In this document: in pieces, positions 22,711 to 31,764 of the stretch
How the letters are laid out: each line of letters starts with the position of its first letter
Numbering within the stretch: the first letter of the stretch is position 1
NCBI RefSeq assembly: GCF_002797755.1
Contig: NZ_PGFI01000011.1
Span: 1,426,001 to 1,490,000, forward strand
Reading direction: 5' to 3'
Source: Brevirhabdus pacifica
GTDB lineage: Bacteria; Pseudomonadota; Alphaproteobacteria; Rhodobacterales; Rhodobacteraceae
DNA: 64,000 nucleotides
Made by a program: the position numbers and the translations under genes
The notes under the pieces: model-generated
Seen by the model: the letters and a program-made list of their open reading frames with translations, nothing else
What the model was told of the DNA's origin: nothing
Databases searched by the model: none

Positions 22711-23723
22711 CAGACGGCCTTTCCGCGGAAGAGGCCGGTCGGCCGGAACAGCAGGACGATCACCAGGATCACGAAGGAGACGGCGAACTTGTAATCCGTG
22801 CTCAGAAGCTGGACGAGGCCGTCGGGCTCCCACGCCTCGGGCAGCAGGTAGCCCGCCACCTTCTTGAAGGCATAGGTGATGGCCACCTCGGAGAAGGCGA
22901 TGATGAAGCCGCCTGCAATGGCCCCCAGCGGACTGCCAAGGCCGCCGACGATCGCGGCCGCGAAGATCGGCAGCAGCAGCTGGAAATAGGTGAATGGCTT
23001 GAACGACTTGTCCAACCCGTAAAGCACGCCCGCGATGGTCGCCAGCGCCGCCACCAGAACCCATGTCAGCATGACCACCCGTTCGGGGTTGATGCCCGAC
23101 AGCAGGGCCAGATCCTCGTTGTCGGAAAAGGCGCGCATGGATTTGCCGGTGCGGGTGCGCTCGAGAAACCAGAAAAGGAAGGCCACGACGATCACGGCCG
23201 TGACGATGGTGATCGCCTGCGAGCTGCGGATCGCGAGCCCCTCGTCAAGGCCGGTCATCTGCTTGAAATCCCGTGCCGAGATCAGGAAGCGCGCGCCGTC
23301 GGCGAAGTTCTGGTCATCGGGACCGATGATGAAACGCACCAGCCCGTTGTAGACGAACATGACCCCCATCGAGACGATCACCAGGAAGACCGGTTTGGCC
23401 TTGGCCCGGCGATAGAAGCGGTAGACCGTGCGGTCTGTCACCAGCACCAGCAGCACCGTCGCGGCGACGCCGGCGGGCAGGGCCAGCAGCGCCGTCGGCA
23501 AGGGACCAAGGCCGATGCCCTGGGATTGCAGCCACCAGGTCACCAGGATCGTGCTCATGGCGCCGAAGGCCATGGTGTCGCCATGGGCGAAGTTGGAAAA
23601 CCGCAGGATGCCGTAGATCAGCGTCACGCCAAGAGCGCCAAGCGCAAGCTGGCTGCCATAGGCCGTGGCCGGGATCAGGATGAAATTGGTGATCGCCACG
23701 AGGGCGTTGAGGATATCGGACAC
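22710..23723 (-). CDS. livH: Branched-chain amino acid type ABC permease LivH
   Basis: 337 residues, hydrophobic, with YGSQLALGALGVTLIYGILRFSNFAHGD in the first 60 residues (typical of LivH, written here as a 19-residue core LALGALGVTLIYGILRFSN) and the loop MRAFSDNEDLALLSGINPERV. It pairs with LivM. It lies six bases downstream of livF and overlaps livM, so the transport genes form one minus-strand transcript. Confidence 0.9.
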   Translation of the reverse strand: MSDILNALVAITNFILIPATAYGSQLALGALGVTLIYGILRFSNFAHGDTMAFGAMSTILVTWWLQSQGIGLGPLPTALLALPAGVAATVLLVLVTDRTVYRFYRRAKAKPVFLVIVSMGVMFVYNGLVRFIIGPDDQNFADGARFLISARDFKQMTGLDEGLAIRSSQAITIVTAVIVVAFLFWFLERTRTGKSMRAFSDNEDLALLSGINPERVVMLTWVLVAALATIAGVLYGLDKSFKPFTYFQLLLPIFAAAIVGGLGSPLGAIAGGFIIAFSEVAITYAFKKVAGYLLPEAWEPDGLVQLLSTDYKFAVSFVILVIVLLFRPTGLFRGKAV

Positions 23724-23729
23724 GGGCGA

Positions 23730-24473
23730 TCAGCCTCCCAGGAATGTGCGGCGGACCTCGGGGTCGGCCAGAAGGGCCTTGCCGGTGTCGGTATAGGCAT
23801 TGGCACCCTGCACCAGGACATAGCCGCGATGGGCGATCTCAAGGGCCTGGCGGGCGTTCTGTTCGACCATCAGGATCGAGATGCCGGTGCGGGCGATCTC
23901 GATGATGCGGTCGAAAAGCTCGTCCATGACGATGGGCGACACGCCTGCGGTCGGCTCGTCCAGCATCAGCACGCTGGGCTTGGTCATCAGGGCGCGGCCC
24001 ACGGCCACCTGCTGGCGCTGGCCGCCCGACAGCTCGCCTGCGGGCTGGCGGCGCTTGTCGCGCAGGATGGGGAACAGGTCATAGACCTGCTCCATCGTGG
24101 GGCGGATATCGTCGCGGCGCAGGAAGGCGCCCATCTCAAGGTTCTCCTCGACCGTCATCGAGGTGAAGATGTTCGAGGTCTGGGGCACGAAGCCCATGCC
24201 GCGCGACACCCGCTCTTGCGGGCTGAGGGCGGTGATGTCCTGCCCGTCCAGCCGCACCGATCCCGAGTGCAGGTCCAGCATCCCGAAGACGGCCTTCATC
24301 GCGGTGGACTTGCCGGCGCCGTTGGGCCCGACGATCACGGCAATCTCGCCACGGTTCACGGCGATGGTGCAGCCATGAAGGATGTCGGGACCGGTGCCGT
24401 AGCCGCCGGACATGGCCTCGCCGATCAGGAAGGGCGCGTCCCCGGCAAGGGGGGCGGATGCATGTTCTGTCAT
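23730..24473 (-). CDS. livF: Branched-chain amino acid type ABC ATPase LivF
   Basis: 247 residues from ATG 24473 (ATGA overlap with livG). Walker A GPNGAGKST, Q-loop MGFVPQTSNIF, signature LSGGQRQQVAVGRAL, Walker B VLMLDEPTAGVSP and the LivF-typical ILMVEQNARQAL. Works with LivG to drive transport. The first 15 residues extend beyond most LivF proteins, and no strong ribosome site is seen, in keeping with coupled translation. Confidence 0.92.
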   Translation of the reverse strand: MTEHASAPLAGDAPFLIGEAMSGGYGTGPDILHGCTIAVNRGEIAVIVGPNGAGKSTAMKAVFGMLDLHSGSVRLDGQDITALSPQERVSRGMGFVPQTSNIFTSMTVEENLEMGAFLRRDDIRPTMEQVYDLFPILRDKRRQPAGELSGGQRQQVAVGRALMTKPSVLMLDEPTAGVSPIVMDELFDRIIEIARTGISILMVEQNARQALEIAHRGYVLVQGANAYTDTGKALLADPEVRRTFLGG

Positions 24474-25246
24474 GTCTCGACCTTGTTCTTCAGCCCGGTG
24501 CCCAGGTAGGCCTCGATCACGGCTTCGTTCTGCATGATCTCGTCGGCCTTGCCCTGCGCAAGGACCGAGCCGGAGGCCATCACGATCACCGGGTCGCAAA
24601 GGCGCGCGATGAAATCCATGTCATGTTCGATCAGGCAGAAAGTGTAGCCGCGTTCGCGGTTCAGCCGCTGGATCGCCTCGCCGATGGTGCGCAAAAGCGT
24701 GCGGTTCACGCCGGCACCGACCTCGTCCAGAAAGACGATTTTGGCATCGACCATCATCGTGCGCCCCAGCTCCAGCAGCTTCTTCTGGCCGCCCGACAGG
24801 TTGCCGGCGAGTTCATGCGTGAGATGAGAAATGGTCAGGAAGTCCAGAACCTCGTCGGCCTTTTCGGCCAGCGCGCGTTCCTCGGCGGCGATCTGGCCGC
24901 GCCGGAACCAGGCGTTCCACAGGGTCTCGCCGGTCTGGGCGGCGGGGACCATCATCAGGTTCTCGCGCACGGTCATGGTGCTGAACTCATGCGCGATCTG
25001 AAAGCTGCGCAGCAGGCCCTTGTGAAACAGCTGGTGCGGGGCAAGGCCGGTGATGTCCTCGCCATCCATCAGCACCTGTCCCGAGGTCGGCTTGTGAACC
25101 CCGGCGATGACGTTGAACAGCGTGGACTTGCCCGCGCCGTTGGGGCCGATCAGGCCGGTGATCGAGCCTGTCTCGATCGTCAGGCTCGCGTCGTCAACGG
25201 CGCGGAACCCGCCGAACGACTTCACCATGTTGCGCACTTCGATCAT
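24470..25246 (-). CDS. livG: Branched-chain amino acid type ABC ATPase LivG
   Basis: 258 residues: Walker A GPNGAGKST, the LivG-typical insertion GLAPHQLFHKGLLRSFQ, signature LSGGQKKLLELGR, Walker B IVFLDEVGAGVN and CLIEHDMDFIARL. Walker B ends in Val-Gly where most family members have Pro-x. First gene downstream of the binding protein gene, separated from it by a strong hairpin, so the binding protein is probably made in excess. Confidence 0.92.
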   Translation of the reverse strand: MIEVRNMVKSFGGFRAVDDASLTIETGSITGLIGPNGAGKSTLFNVIAGVHKPTSGQVLMDGEDITGLAPHQLFHKGLLRSFQIAHEFSTMTVRENLMMVPAAQTGETLWNAWFRRGQIAAEERALAEKADEVLDFLTISHLTHELAGNLSGGQKKLLELGRTMMVDAKIVFLDEVGAGVNRTLLRTIGEAIQRLNRERGYTFCLIEHDMDFIARLCDPVIVMASGSVLAQGKADEIMQNEAVIEAYLGTGLKNKVET

Positions 25247-25266
25247 TCATCAGTTCCATTTATGCA

Positions 25267-25291
25267 AACAGCCCGGCAAAGCCGGGCTGTT
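25267..25291 (-). terminator. Hairpin between livJ and livG
   Basis: AACAGCCCGGC, three-base loop, GCCGGGCTGTT, an 11-bp perfect stem between the binding protein gene and livG on the minus strand. It probably reduces read-through and stabilises the livJ message, a common arrangement in ABC transporter operons. Confidence 0.7.
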
Positions 25292-25310
25292 GCGTCGTAA
25301 AGTTCAGAGA

Positions 25311-26504
25311 TCAGCGATACTTGACGGTCTCGATCTTGCCGTCCTTGATGGTGATCTCGCGGTAGCTGCCGGCGGATTCACCCGGGCCGATCAGCTCGAC
25401 TGCGGTGGCGCCAACATAGTCGATGTCGCCGCCGTTCTTCAGGATTTCCAGCGCCTTGGCCAGCTCACCGGGGAAGATCTGCTCGCCGGGGGCGTTGGCG
25501 ACCATCTCGATCTTGTCCTTGTAGTCGCCGGGCTCGGCCGAACCTGCGGCCTGCATGGCCAGCATCATCAGCGCCGCGGCGTCATAAGCCTCGGGGGTGA
25601 AGGGCGAGGAGGCGTCAGCGGCATCGCCGGCCAGTTCCTTGAACTTGTCGCCGCCGGGGCTGTCGGTGCCCGGAAGCTGACCCGAGGAGCCTTCGATCTC
25701 GTCGCCGAACTTCTCGGTCAGCGCGTCGCCGATCATGCCGTCGGGGAAGTGGAACGTGTCGAAGGCGCCGGCGTCCAGCGCCGCGCGGACGATGCCCGAA
25801 CCGCCCTGATCGACATAGCCCACGACGACCAGACGCTCGCCACCGGCGGAGTCAAGTGCACCGACCTCGGCCGAATAGTCGCCCTTGCCGTCCTCATGCG
25901 CGGCGCTGATCGTGACCTTGCCGCCGGCCTTCTCGAAGGCGGCTTGGAAAGCGTCGGCCAGACCCTTGCCGTAGTCGTTGTTGGTGTAGGTGACGGCGAC
26001 TTCCTTGACGCCCTGTTCCATCAGCACGTCGGCCATCACCTCGCCCTGACGGGCATCGGAGGGGGCGGTGCGGAAGAACAGGCCATTGTCCTCGGCTTCG
26101 CTCAGCGCGGGCGAGGTTGCGGAGGGCGAGATCATCACGATGCCGTTCGGCACGGCCACGTTGGCCAGAACCGCGCCGGTCACGCCCGAACAGTCGGCGC
26201 CCATGATGCCCTTGATGCCGTCATCGGTGATCTGACGCTCGGCCACGGCGGTGGCGGCGCTGGCGTCGACACAGGTCGAATCGCCGCGCACGGGCGTCAC
26301 GGTCGCGCCGTCCAGAAGCAGGCCCGACTCGTTCACTTCGGTCATCGCCAGCTCGGCGCCGGCGGCGATCGAGGGGGTCAGCGATTCGATGGGGCCGGTG
26401 AAGCCCAGCAGCACGCCGATCTTGATCTCGTTCGAGTGGCTGGCGGCAAGGCCCGGACCGGCCAGCAAGGCAGTGGCCGCAGAGGCCAGAAGCAGCTTTT
26501 TCAT
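25311..26504 (-). CDS. livJ: Branched-chain amino acid type periplasmic binding protein
   Basis: 397 residues from ATG 26504, chosen because GGGAG lies upstream and because MKKLLLASAATALLAGPGLA is a proper signal peptide; an upstream in-frame ATG (26528) adds eight residues. EIKIGVLLGFTGPIESL and GADCSGVTGAVL are typical of the LivJ/Leu-binding family of type I periplasmic proteins. The ligand cannot be read from sequence; the neighbouring MttB-family gene allows a methylated amine or amino acid. Confidence 0.88.
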   Translation of the reverse strand: MKKLLLASAATALLAGPGLAASHSNEIKIGVLLGFTGPIESLTPSIAAGAELAMTEVNESGLLLDGATVTPVRGDSTCVDASAATAVAERQITDDGIKGIMGADCSGVTGAVLANVAVPNGIVMISPSATSPALSEAEDNGLFFRTAPSDARQGEVMADVLMEQGVKEVAVTYTNNDYGKGLADAFQAAFEKAGGKVTISAAHEDGKGDYSAEVGALDSAGGERLVVVGYVDQGGSGIVRAALDAGAFDTFHFPDGMIGDALTEKFGDEIEGSSGQLPGTDSPGGDKFKELAGDAADASSPFTPEAYDAAALMMLAMQAAGSAEPGDYKDKIEMVANAPGEQIFPGELAKALEILKNGGDIDYVGATAVELIGPGESAGSYREITIKDGKIETVKYR

Positions 26505-26769
26505 TTGATATTCTCCCTGTTCGGACAAAAATCCATTGCGCTAGCTAAACCAAAGGCCGTGGCCCCGTAAAGCAGCAGTTTAACCAGATGATCAAGCCGA
26601 TCGGCCATTCCCGGGGCAGGCGGCCGTAACGTCATGCAACCGGTCACGGTGTCGCTTTCCATCCTGATCCGCCGCAATCCGAGCGAGGCGCCGCCGCGAG
26701 GTGCGCTAGACCGGGCGTGAACCGGGCCGCCGCAGGCCCGCAACCAGACGTGAACGCGAGGCTGCCTAG
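26505..26769. promoter_or_regulatory. Divergent promoter region between livJ and the MttB-family gene
   Basis: 265 non-coding bases lie between the two starts. I could not pick out a convincing -35/-10 pair, an operator or a riboswitch by eye. It must carry both promoters since the genes diverge. Confidence 0.4.
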
Positions 26770-28320
26770 ATGAGTGAAACCGCACAACCCGCCCGCAGAC
26801 GTACCCGTGGCGGCGGTGGGGCGGCCCGCCGGGCCGAGCGCACGGCCGTCCGCTTCGAGACCGCGCCCGCCATCCGCCGCCGCATCCCCGATCTGGAGAT
26901 CCTGGACGAGGAGGCGCTGGAAATCATCGAGCGCAACGCCGAGACCGTGCTGGAAGAGATTGGCGTCAACTTCGTCGACAACCCCGGCGCGCTGGAGCTG
27001 TGGCGCGAGGCCGGCGCCGACGTGCGCGGCGAACGGGTGCACATCCCCCGCGGCCTGGCCCGCAGCCTGTGCGCCACCGCGCCCTCGCAATTCACCCAGG
27101 TCGCTCGCGACCGCAACAAGGACGTCGAGATCGGAGGCCGCAATCTGGTGCTGGCGCCGGTCTACGGCCCGCCCTTCGTGCGCGATTCCGAAGGCGGGCG
27201 CCGCTATGCCACGATGGCGGACTTCGAGAAATTCGTGAAGCTGGGCTACATGTCCAAATGGCTGCACCACTCGGGCGGCACCGTGTGCGAGCCGACCGAC
27301 GTGCCGGTCAACAAGCGTCACCTTGATATGCTGTTTGCTCACATGACCCTGTCGGACAAGGCCTTCATGGGATCGGTCACCGAACCCTCGCGGGCGCAGG
27401 ACTCGGTTGATATGTGCGAGGTGCTTTTCGGTGCCCATTTCGTGCAGCAGAACACCTGCATGACCTCGCTCATTAACATCAACTCGCCGCTGACGTTCGA
27501 CTCGGTGATGATGGGCGCGCTTGAGGTCTTCGCGCGCAACAACCAAGCCTCGATCATCTCGCCCTTCATCGTGGGCGGCGCGATGGCGCCGGTTTCGGTT
27601 GCGGGCACGCTGGCGCAGGTGCTGGCCGAGGTGATGGCGGGCGTGGCCTACAGCCAACTTGTCCGCAAGGGTGCGCCGGTGATCTTCGGTGCCTTCGTCA
27701 CCTCCATCGACATGAACTCGGGCGCGCCCACCTTCGGCACCCCCGAGGCCGCGCAGATCACCTATGGTGCGGGGCAACTCGCACGGCGTCTGGGGCTGCC
27801 CTACCGCTCCGCCGGGTCGTTCTGCGGCTCGAAGCTGCCTGATGCCCAAGCCGCCTACGAGACGGCGAACTCGCTCAACACAGGGCTGCTGTCCGGCGTG
27901 AACTTCATGCTTCATGCCTGCGGCTGGCTTGAGGGCGGGCTTGTGGCCTCGCCCGAGAAATTCGTGCTGGACGCGGATCAACTCGGCGCGCTGCATCACA
28001 TGGCGCGGGGCGTCGAGATGGACGAGAACGCCCAGGCGATGGATGCGCTGCGCGAGGTGGGGCCGGGCGGGCACTTCCTGGGCTGCGCCCATACCCAGGC
28101 CAACTTCAAGACTGCCTTCTGGCGCAGCGAGGTCTTCGACTACAAGCCCTTCGAGACCTGGTCCGAGGAAGGCGCCCGCGACAGCGCCACCCTTGCGGCC
28201 GTGCGCGTCGACAAGCTGCTGTCCGATTACCGGCAGCCCGAGATGGATCCTGCGACCCACGAGGCGCTGCGCGACTTCGTGGCCCGCCGCAAGATCGAGA
28301 TCGACGGCCGCAGCGGCTGA
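26770..28320 (+). CDS. Trimethylamine methyltransferase family protein (MttB-like, non-pyrrolysine)
   Basis: 516 residues. Conserved MttB stretches are present (LEILDEEALEIIERNAETVL, YKPFETWSEEGARDSATLAA, GPGGHFLGCAHTQANF). The gene is read through without any in-frame TAG, so it belongs to the large pyrrolysine-free group, some of which demethylate glycine betaine or other quaternary amines to a corrinoid protein. No corrinoid protein or methyltransferase partner gene is seen nearby. It diverges from a liv-type transporter, which may import its substrate. The N-terminal 30 residues are Arg/Gly-rich and probably disordered. The start lacks a strong ribosome site (GAGG at ten bases). Confidence 0.85.
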   Translation: MSETAQPARRRTRGGGGAARRAERTAVRFETAPAIRRRIPDLEILDEEALEIIERNAETVLEEIGVNFVDNPGALELWREAGADVRGERVHIPRGLARSLCATAPSQFTQVARDRNKDVEIGGRNLVLAPVYGPPFVRDSEGGRRYATMADFEKFVKLGYMSKWLHHSGGTVCEPTDVPVNKRHLDMLFAHMTLSDKAFMGSVTEPSRAQDSVDMCEVLFGAHFVQQNTCMTSLININSPLTFDSVMMGALEVFARNNQASIISPFIVGGAMAPVSVAGTLAQVLAEVMAGVAYSQLVRKGAPVIFGAFVTSIDMNSGAPTFGTPEAAQITYGAGQLARRLGLPYRSAGSFCGSKLPDAQAAYETANSLNTGLLSGVNFMLHACGWLEGGLVASPEKFVLDADQLGALHHMARGVEMDENAQAMDALREVGPGGHFLGCAHTQANFKTAFWRSEVFDYKPFETWSEEGARDSATLAAVRVDKLLSDYRQPEMDPATHEALRDFVARRKIEIDGRSG

Positions 28321-28372
28321 CGATTGATCCCGGCCCGGCCCCCGCGCGATCGGGGGCCGGGCCGGCCACGGT

Positions 28373-28666
28373 TCAGGCCGCGCCCTGACGGCGCAGCCTT
28401 GCCTCGCCGATCAGGGCGACCAGCACCTCGATATGGCGGCTTACGCTGTAGGCGGCGTCCCCCTCGCGCCGGGCAGATTCCAGCGCATCTTCCTGATCCA
28501 TCAATCGGTCCAGCGCCCGGTCGGGCGCGGGCGGCCTGTCGGTTGCCAGCAGCCTTCGCAAAAGCTTGCCGCGATCATAGTCGCGCAGCGCATGGCGCGC
28601 GGCACGGATCAGAAGTCGTGGCCGGCGCAGTGCATCAAGCCGTGTCGAAACGTCATCCATGTCCAT
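28373..28666 (-). CDS. DUF6477 family protein
   Basis: 97 residues (MDMDDVSTRLDALRRPRLLI at the start). The ALRRPRLLIRAARHAL motif and the helical Arg-rich body are what I associate with a small Rhodobacteraceae-specific family. Soluble, no catalytic motif. ATGs at 28666 or 28660 are both possible; a longer in-frame start at 28753 is unlikely because its leader reads as random sequence. Divergent from the DUF6456 gene across an AT-rich palindrome. Confidence 0.65.
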   Translation of the reverse strand: MDMDDVSTRLDALRRPRLLIRAARHALRDYDRGKLLRRLLATDRPPAPDRALDRLMDQEDALESARREGDAAYSVSRHIEVLVALIGEARLRRQGAA

Positions 28667-28745
28667 CCCCCAAGTTGGTCCAGGACCGTCATCATGGCGA
28701 CGGGCGGGGTGCTGTTGCGCGCTGGGGGATGTGCCGCGCCATGGT

Positions 28746-28794
28746 TTAACCAATGTTTAGCGAATGGAAACAATTTGAGCCAAATTGGTATGAT
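28746..28794. promoter_or_regulatory. AT-rich control region with palindrome and CtrA-like motif
   Basis: CAATTTG-AGC-CAAATTG (28771-28787) is a perfect 7-bp inverted repeat immediately before TATGAT (28789-28794), a good -10 for the plus-strand DUF6456 gene at 28857. TTAA-N7-TTAG at 28746-28760 is one base from the CtrA consensus TTAA-N7-TTAA. The stretch is far more AT-rich than its surroundings. Whether CtrA acts here is only a suggestion. Confidence 0.45.
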
Positions 28795-28856
28795 TTAACG
28801 AGTAAGTAAGACAATCAAACGATGTTTCCGCCGGTGAACCAAGGGGTTGGAGGGCG

Positions 28857-30068
28857 ATGGGACATCAACCGGACATGACCGGAGGAGGCCGCGCGCTGCG
28901 ACTTCCGGACTGGGTGCCCGAGGACGTGCGCCTCTACCTTCTCCATGTCGAGGCCGGCGCCAGCCTGCGCGGCCTGGCACGGGGAAGACGGGTGCATGCC
29001 TCGACCGTGCTTCGCCAGGTCCGGCGTTGCGAGACCCGGCGCGACGACCCGCTTTTCGATCAGGCATTGAACGAGATCGGACAGGCCTGCGGGCGCGTCC
29101 CCTCCGCCCCTCGGGGTCACGGCATTTCACATGAAAAGAATATTGAGGAATCCGCGCCCATGACGACGATGATCCGCTCCACCACCTCACTCGATCAGGA
29201 CACCATCGAACGGGAGGCGCGTCGCATCCTGCGCCGCCTGTGCGAAACCGGCGCCTCGCTGGTCGTCTCGCCGGGGCTGGCCAAGGCCGTGGTCCTGCGC
29301 CGGACCGAACCGGATCAGGATCCGGTTCGCACGGCGGTCCTCGACAACGAGGTCGCGCGCGCCTTTGCGGTGAAGGAATGGATCGCCTGCGCCGCCAAGG
29401 GGCGCATCGCCCGCTACGAGATCACGACCGTCGGGCGCGCGGCGCTGAAGCGGCTGCTGGCCCAGGCCCGCGGCGGACGGGCAGAGGGCACACCGCCGCC
29501 CGATGACAAGGCGGGCGTGGACGGGGCCGAGGGGATCCAGCCCTTTGCCGATCAGCACCGGGACTGGGCGCCTGAGGATCATTCGGGCCCCATTCCCGCC
29601 GCCGGCCAGGCGCCGCGCCGGGCGCGTTACAACCTGGCCGAGTCGCCCTTGCTGGCATTGTCGCGCCGGCGCGATGCCAAGACCGGCCAGGCCTTCCTGC
29701 CGCCCGAGCTGGTGCGCGCGGGCGAGCGTCTGCGCGAGGATTTCGAGCTGGCGCAGATGGGGCCGCGCGTGGCCCAGAATTGGGACAGGTTTCTCAGCGG
29801 GGGGGATCGCGGCGCCTATGGCGCGGGCGGGGCAGGGCACGGCCCCCAGGCGGCCCGGGACCGGGTGATGGCGGCGCTGTCGGCGCTGGGGCCGGGGCTG
29901 GGCGACATCCTTTTGCGCTGTTGCTGTTTTCTGGAGGGGCTGGAGGCCGCCGAGAAGCGAATGGGCTGGTCGGCCCGGTCGGGCAAGGTCGTGCTACGCA
30001 TCGCCCTGCAACAGCTTCACGCCCATTACGATAGCCTGCCCGAGGGCAATTCGCGCCTGATCGGCTGA
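28857..30068 (+). CDS. DUF6456 domain protein with N-terminal HTH-like segment
   Basis: 403 residues from ATG 28857 (GGAGG seven bases upstream). Residues about 20-60 contain ASLRGLARGRRVHASTVLRQ, which reads as a helix-turn-helix. The middle (about 115-205) is a second winged-helix-like part (VAKEW/YEITTVGRAALKRL region), and the C-terminal half holds the DUF6456-type domain (NLAESPLLALSRRRDAKTG, VLRIALQQLHAHYD). Probably a DNA-binding regulator of unknown regulon in Alphaproteobacteria. The AT-rich palindrome before the gene may be its own operator. Function inferred, not shown. Confidence 0.65.
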   Translation: MGHQPDMTGGGRALRLPDWVPEDVRLYLLHVEAGASLRGLARGRRVHASTVLRQVRRCETRRDDPLFDQALNEIGQACGRVPSAPRGHGISHEKNIEESAPMTTMIRSTTSLDQDTIEREARRILRRLCETGASLVVSPGLAKAVVLRRTEPDQDPVRTAVLDNEVARAFAVKEWIACAAKGRIARYEITTVGRAALKRLLAQARGGRAEGTPPPDDKAGVDGAEGIQPFADQHRDWAPEDHSGPIPAAGQAPRRARYNLAESPLLALSRRRDAKTGQAFLPPELVRAGERLREDFELAQMGPRVAQNWDRFLSGGDRGAYGAGGAGHGPQAARDRVMAALSALGPGLGDILLRCCCFLEGLEAAEKRMGWSARSGKVVLRIALQQLHAHYDSLPEGNSRLIG

Positions 30069-30094
30069 TCCCCGGCGCCCCCGTCGCAATGCAA

Positions 30095-30122
30095 AAACGC
30101 CCGGCCGATTGGCCGGGCGTTT
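30095..30122. terminator. Bidirectional terminator between DUF6456 gene and katA
   Basis: AAACGCCCGGCC, loop GATT, GGCCGGGCGTTT: a 12-bp stem with A and T runs on both sides, between two convergent genes. Confidence 0.85.
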
Positions 30123-30156
30123 CCATTTGTCGGCTGCCCCTTGCAGGGCGCGCGGT

Positions 30157-31668
30157 TTACTCGGCCGCCTCGGTCGGGGTCTCGTCGCTGACCGGGATCG
30201 CGTTCACGTCCGAATCCGAGGCCGCGTCCGCCGCCCGCACGCCGGCGGCGTAGTCGGGATGCACCTTCTCCAGTACCGCCAACCAACGATCCTTGACGCT
30301 GCGCGAGCAGGGGCCGAAGGCCGCCGCCATGTTCTTGTGCAGCCGGTCACGCTCGGCATCGTTCAGCACCTCGGCGTAAAGCTTGCGGGGCTGGACGTAA
30401 TCGGCGTCGCTTTCCTGCTGCACGTAGCGGTCGGCGTCGCCGTTGATCCGAAGCGGAGGCTCGGCCACCGACGGATCGGCCACGGGGCCGCCATACTGGT
30501 TCGGCTCGTAATAGGCGTCGGGGTTGCCGAAATCATTGGTGAAGAACCGCATGGTGCCGTCCTTGTGGTAATGATTGAGCCCGGCCGCGGCCTTGGGCGC
30601 GTTGGCCGGCAGCGCCTCGTAATGGGTGCCCAGACGATAGCGGTGGGCGTCGGCATAGGAAAAGACCCGCGCCTGAAGCATCTTGTCGGGGCTGTAGCCG
30701 ATGCCGGGCACCTTGTTCGAGGGGCTGAAGGCCGCGTTCTCGACCATCTGGAAATAGTTCTCGGGGTTGCGGTCGAACTCGAGCATGCCGACGGGGATCA
30801 GGGGGTAGTCGCCATGCGGCCAGACCTTGGTCAGGTCGAAGGGGTTGAAGCCGCAGGTCTCGGCCTCGGCCTCGGGCATGACTTGGATGTTTAGCTCCCA
30901 GCGGGGGAAGTTGCCGTCCTCGATCGCGTTGTAGAGGTCTTCCTGATAGCTTTCGCGGGTCGACCCGATCAGCTTCTCGGCCTCGGCATTGGTGTAGTTC
31001 TGGATCGGCTGCTGGCAGCGGAAGTGGAATTTAACCCAGTGGCGCACGCCGTCCTTGTTCCACATGGAATAGGTGTGGCTGCCGTATCCGTGCATGTGCA
31101 TCGGGTTCACCGGAATGCCCCGGTCAGACATCAGGATCGTCACCTGATGCACGGATTCGGGCTGAGCCGCCCAGAAATCGAACATCGCCTCGGGGCTGCG
31201 CAGGTTGGTCTTGGGGTGGCGCTTCTGGGTGCGGATGAAGTCGGGGAACTTGAAGGCGTCGCGCACGAAGAAGATGGGGGTGTTGTTGCCCACCACGTCC
31301 CAGTTGCCCTCATTGGTGTAGAACTTCAGCGAAAAGCCCCGGACGTCACGCTCGGCATCGGCGGCGCCAAGCTCACCGGCGACGGTGGACCAGCGCGACA
31401 GGATCTCGCATTCATTGCCCACCTTCGAGAAGATGTCGGCACAGGTGTATTGGGTGATGTCGTGGGTGACCCGGAACGTGCCCTGCGCACCCCAGCCCTT
31501 GGCATGGACGACACGCTCGGGGATCCGCTCGCGGTTCTGGTGGGCCAGCTTCTCGACCAGCTGGTAGTCCTGAAGCAGAACGGGACCGCGCTCGCCCGCC
31601 GTGGCGCTGGTGTTGTTGCTGGGAACCGGGGCCCCCGCGGTGGTTGTCAGGCGGTTCTTGTCGGACAT
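30157..31668 (-). CDS. katA: Catalase, small-subunit haem type
   Basis: 503 residues from ATG 31668 (GGAGGAGA seven bases upstream); the frame extends upstream without a good start. Distal His55 in [10 protein letters not shown], distal Asn128 in [10 protein letters not shown], and proximal haem ligand Tyr338 in [14 protein letters not shown]. Length and motifs fit clade 3 NADPH-binding catalases, which break hydrogen peroxide to water and oxygen in the cytoplasm. Divergent from oxyR, which very likely controls it. The C-terminal 20 residues are acidic and Ala-rich (an unusual short tail). Confidence 0.95.
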   Translation of the reverse strand: MSDKNRLTTTAGAPVPSNNTSATAGERGPVLLQDYQLVEKLAHQNRERIPERVVHAKGWGAQGTFRVTHDITQYTCADIFSKVGNECEILSRWSTVAGELGAADAERDVRGFSLKFYTNEGNWDVVGNNTPIFFVRDAFKFPDFIRTQKRHPKTNLRSPEAMFDFWAAQPESVHQVTILMSDRGIPVNPMHMHGYGSHTYSMWNKDGVRHWVKFHFRCQQPIQNYTNAEAEKLIGSTRESYQEDLYNAIEDGNFPRWELNIQVMPEAEAETCGFNPFDLTKVWPHGDYPLIPVGMLEFDRNPENYFQMVENAAFSPSNKVPGIGYSPDKMLQARVFSYADAHRYRLGTHYEALPANAPKAAAGLNHYHKDGTMRFFTNDFGNPDAYYEPNQYGGPVADPSVAEPPLRINGDADRYVQQESDADYVQPRKLYAEVLNDAERDRLHKNMAAAFGPCSRSVKDRWLAVLEKVHPDYAAGVRAADAASDSDVNAIPVSDETPTEAAE

Positions 31669-31764
31669 GGTCGTCTCCTCCGATGAATGGGTTCGGGCGA
31701 AGTATGACGGGGCGGGGATATAAATAGAAATTGTATTATCTTTGCGGTGCGATAATTTAAGATT
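31669..31764. promoter_or_regulatory. katA-oxyR divergent promoter region
   Basis: 96 bases, AT-rich in the centre (ATAGAAATTGTATTATC and GATAATTTAAGATTAT). OxyR binds ATAG-type quarter sites spaced by ten bases, and ATAG, ATTATC and GATAAT elements are present, but spacing was only judged by eye. Confidence 0.5.

Noticed and set aside
26644-28260. 538-codon frame opposite the MttB-family gene
   Set aside because: Antisense shadow; composition is His/Arg/Gly-rich and has no motif.
26770-28320. Pyrrolysine-containing MttB
   Set aside because: No in-frame TAG occurs before the TGA stop.
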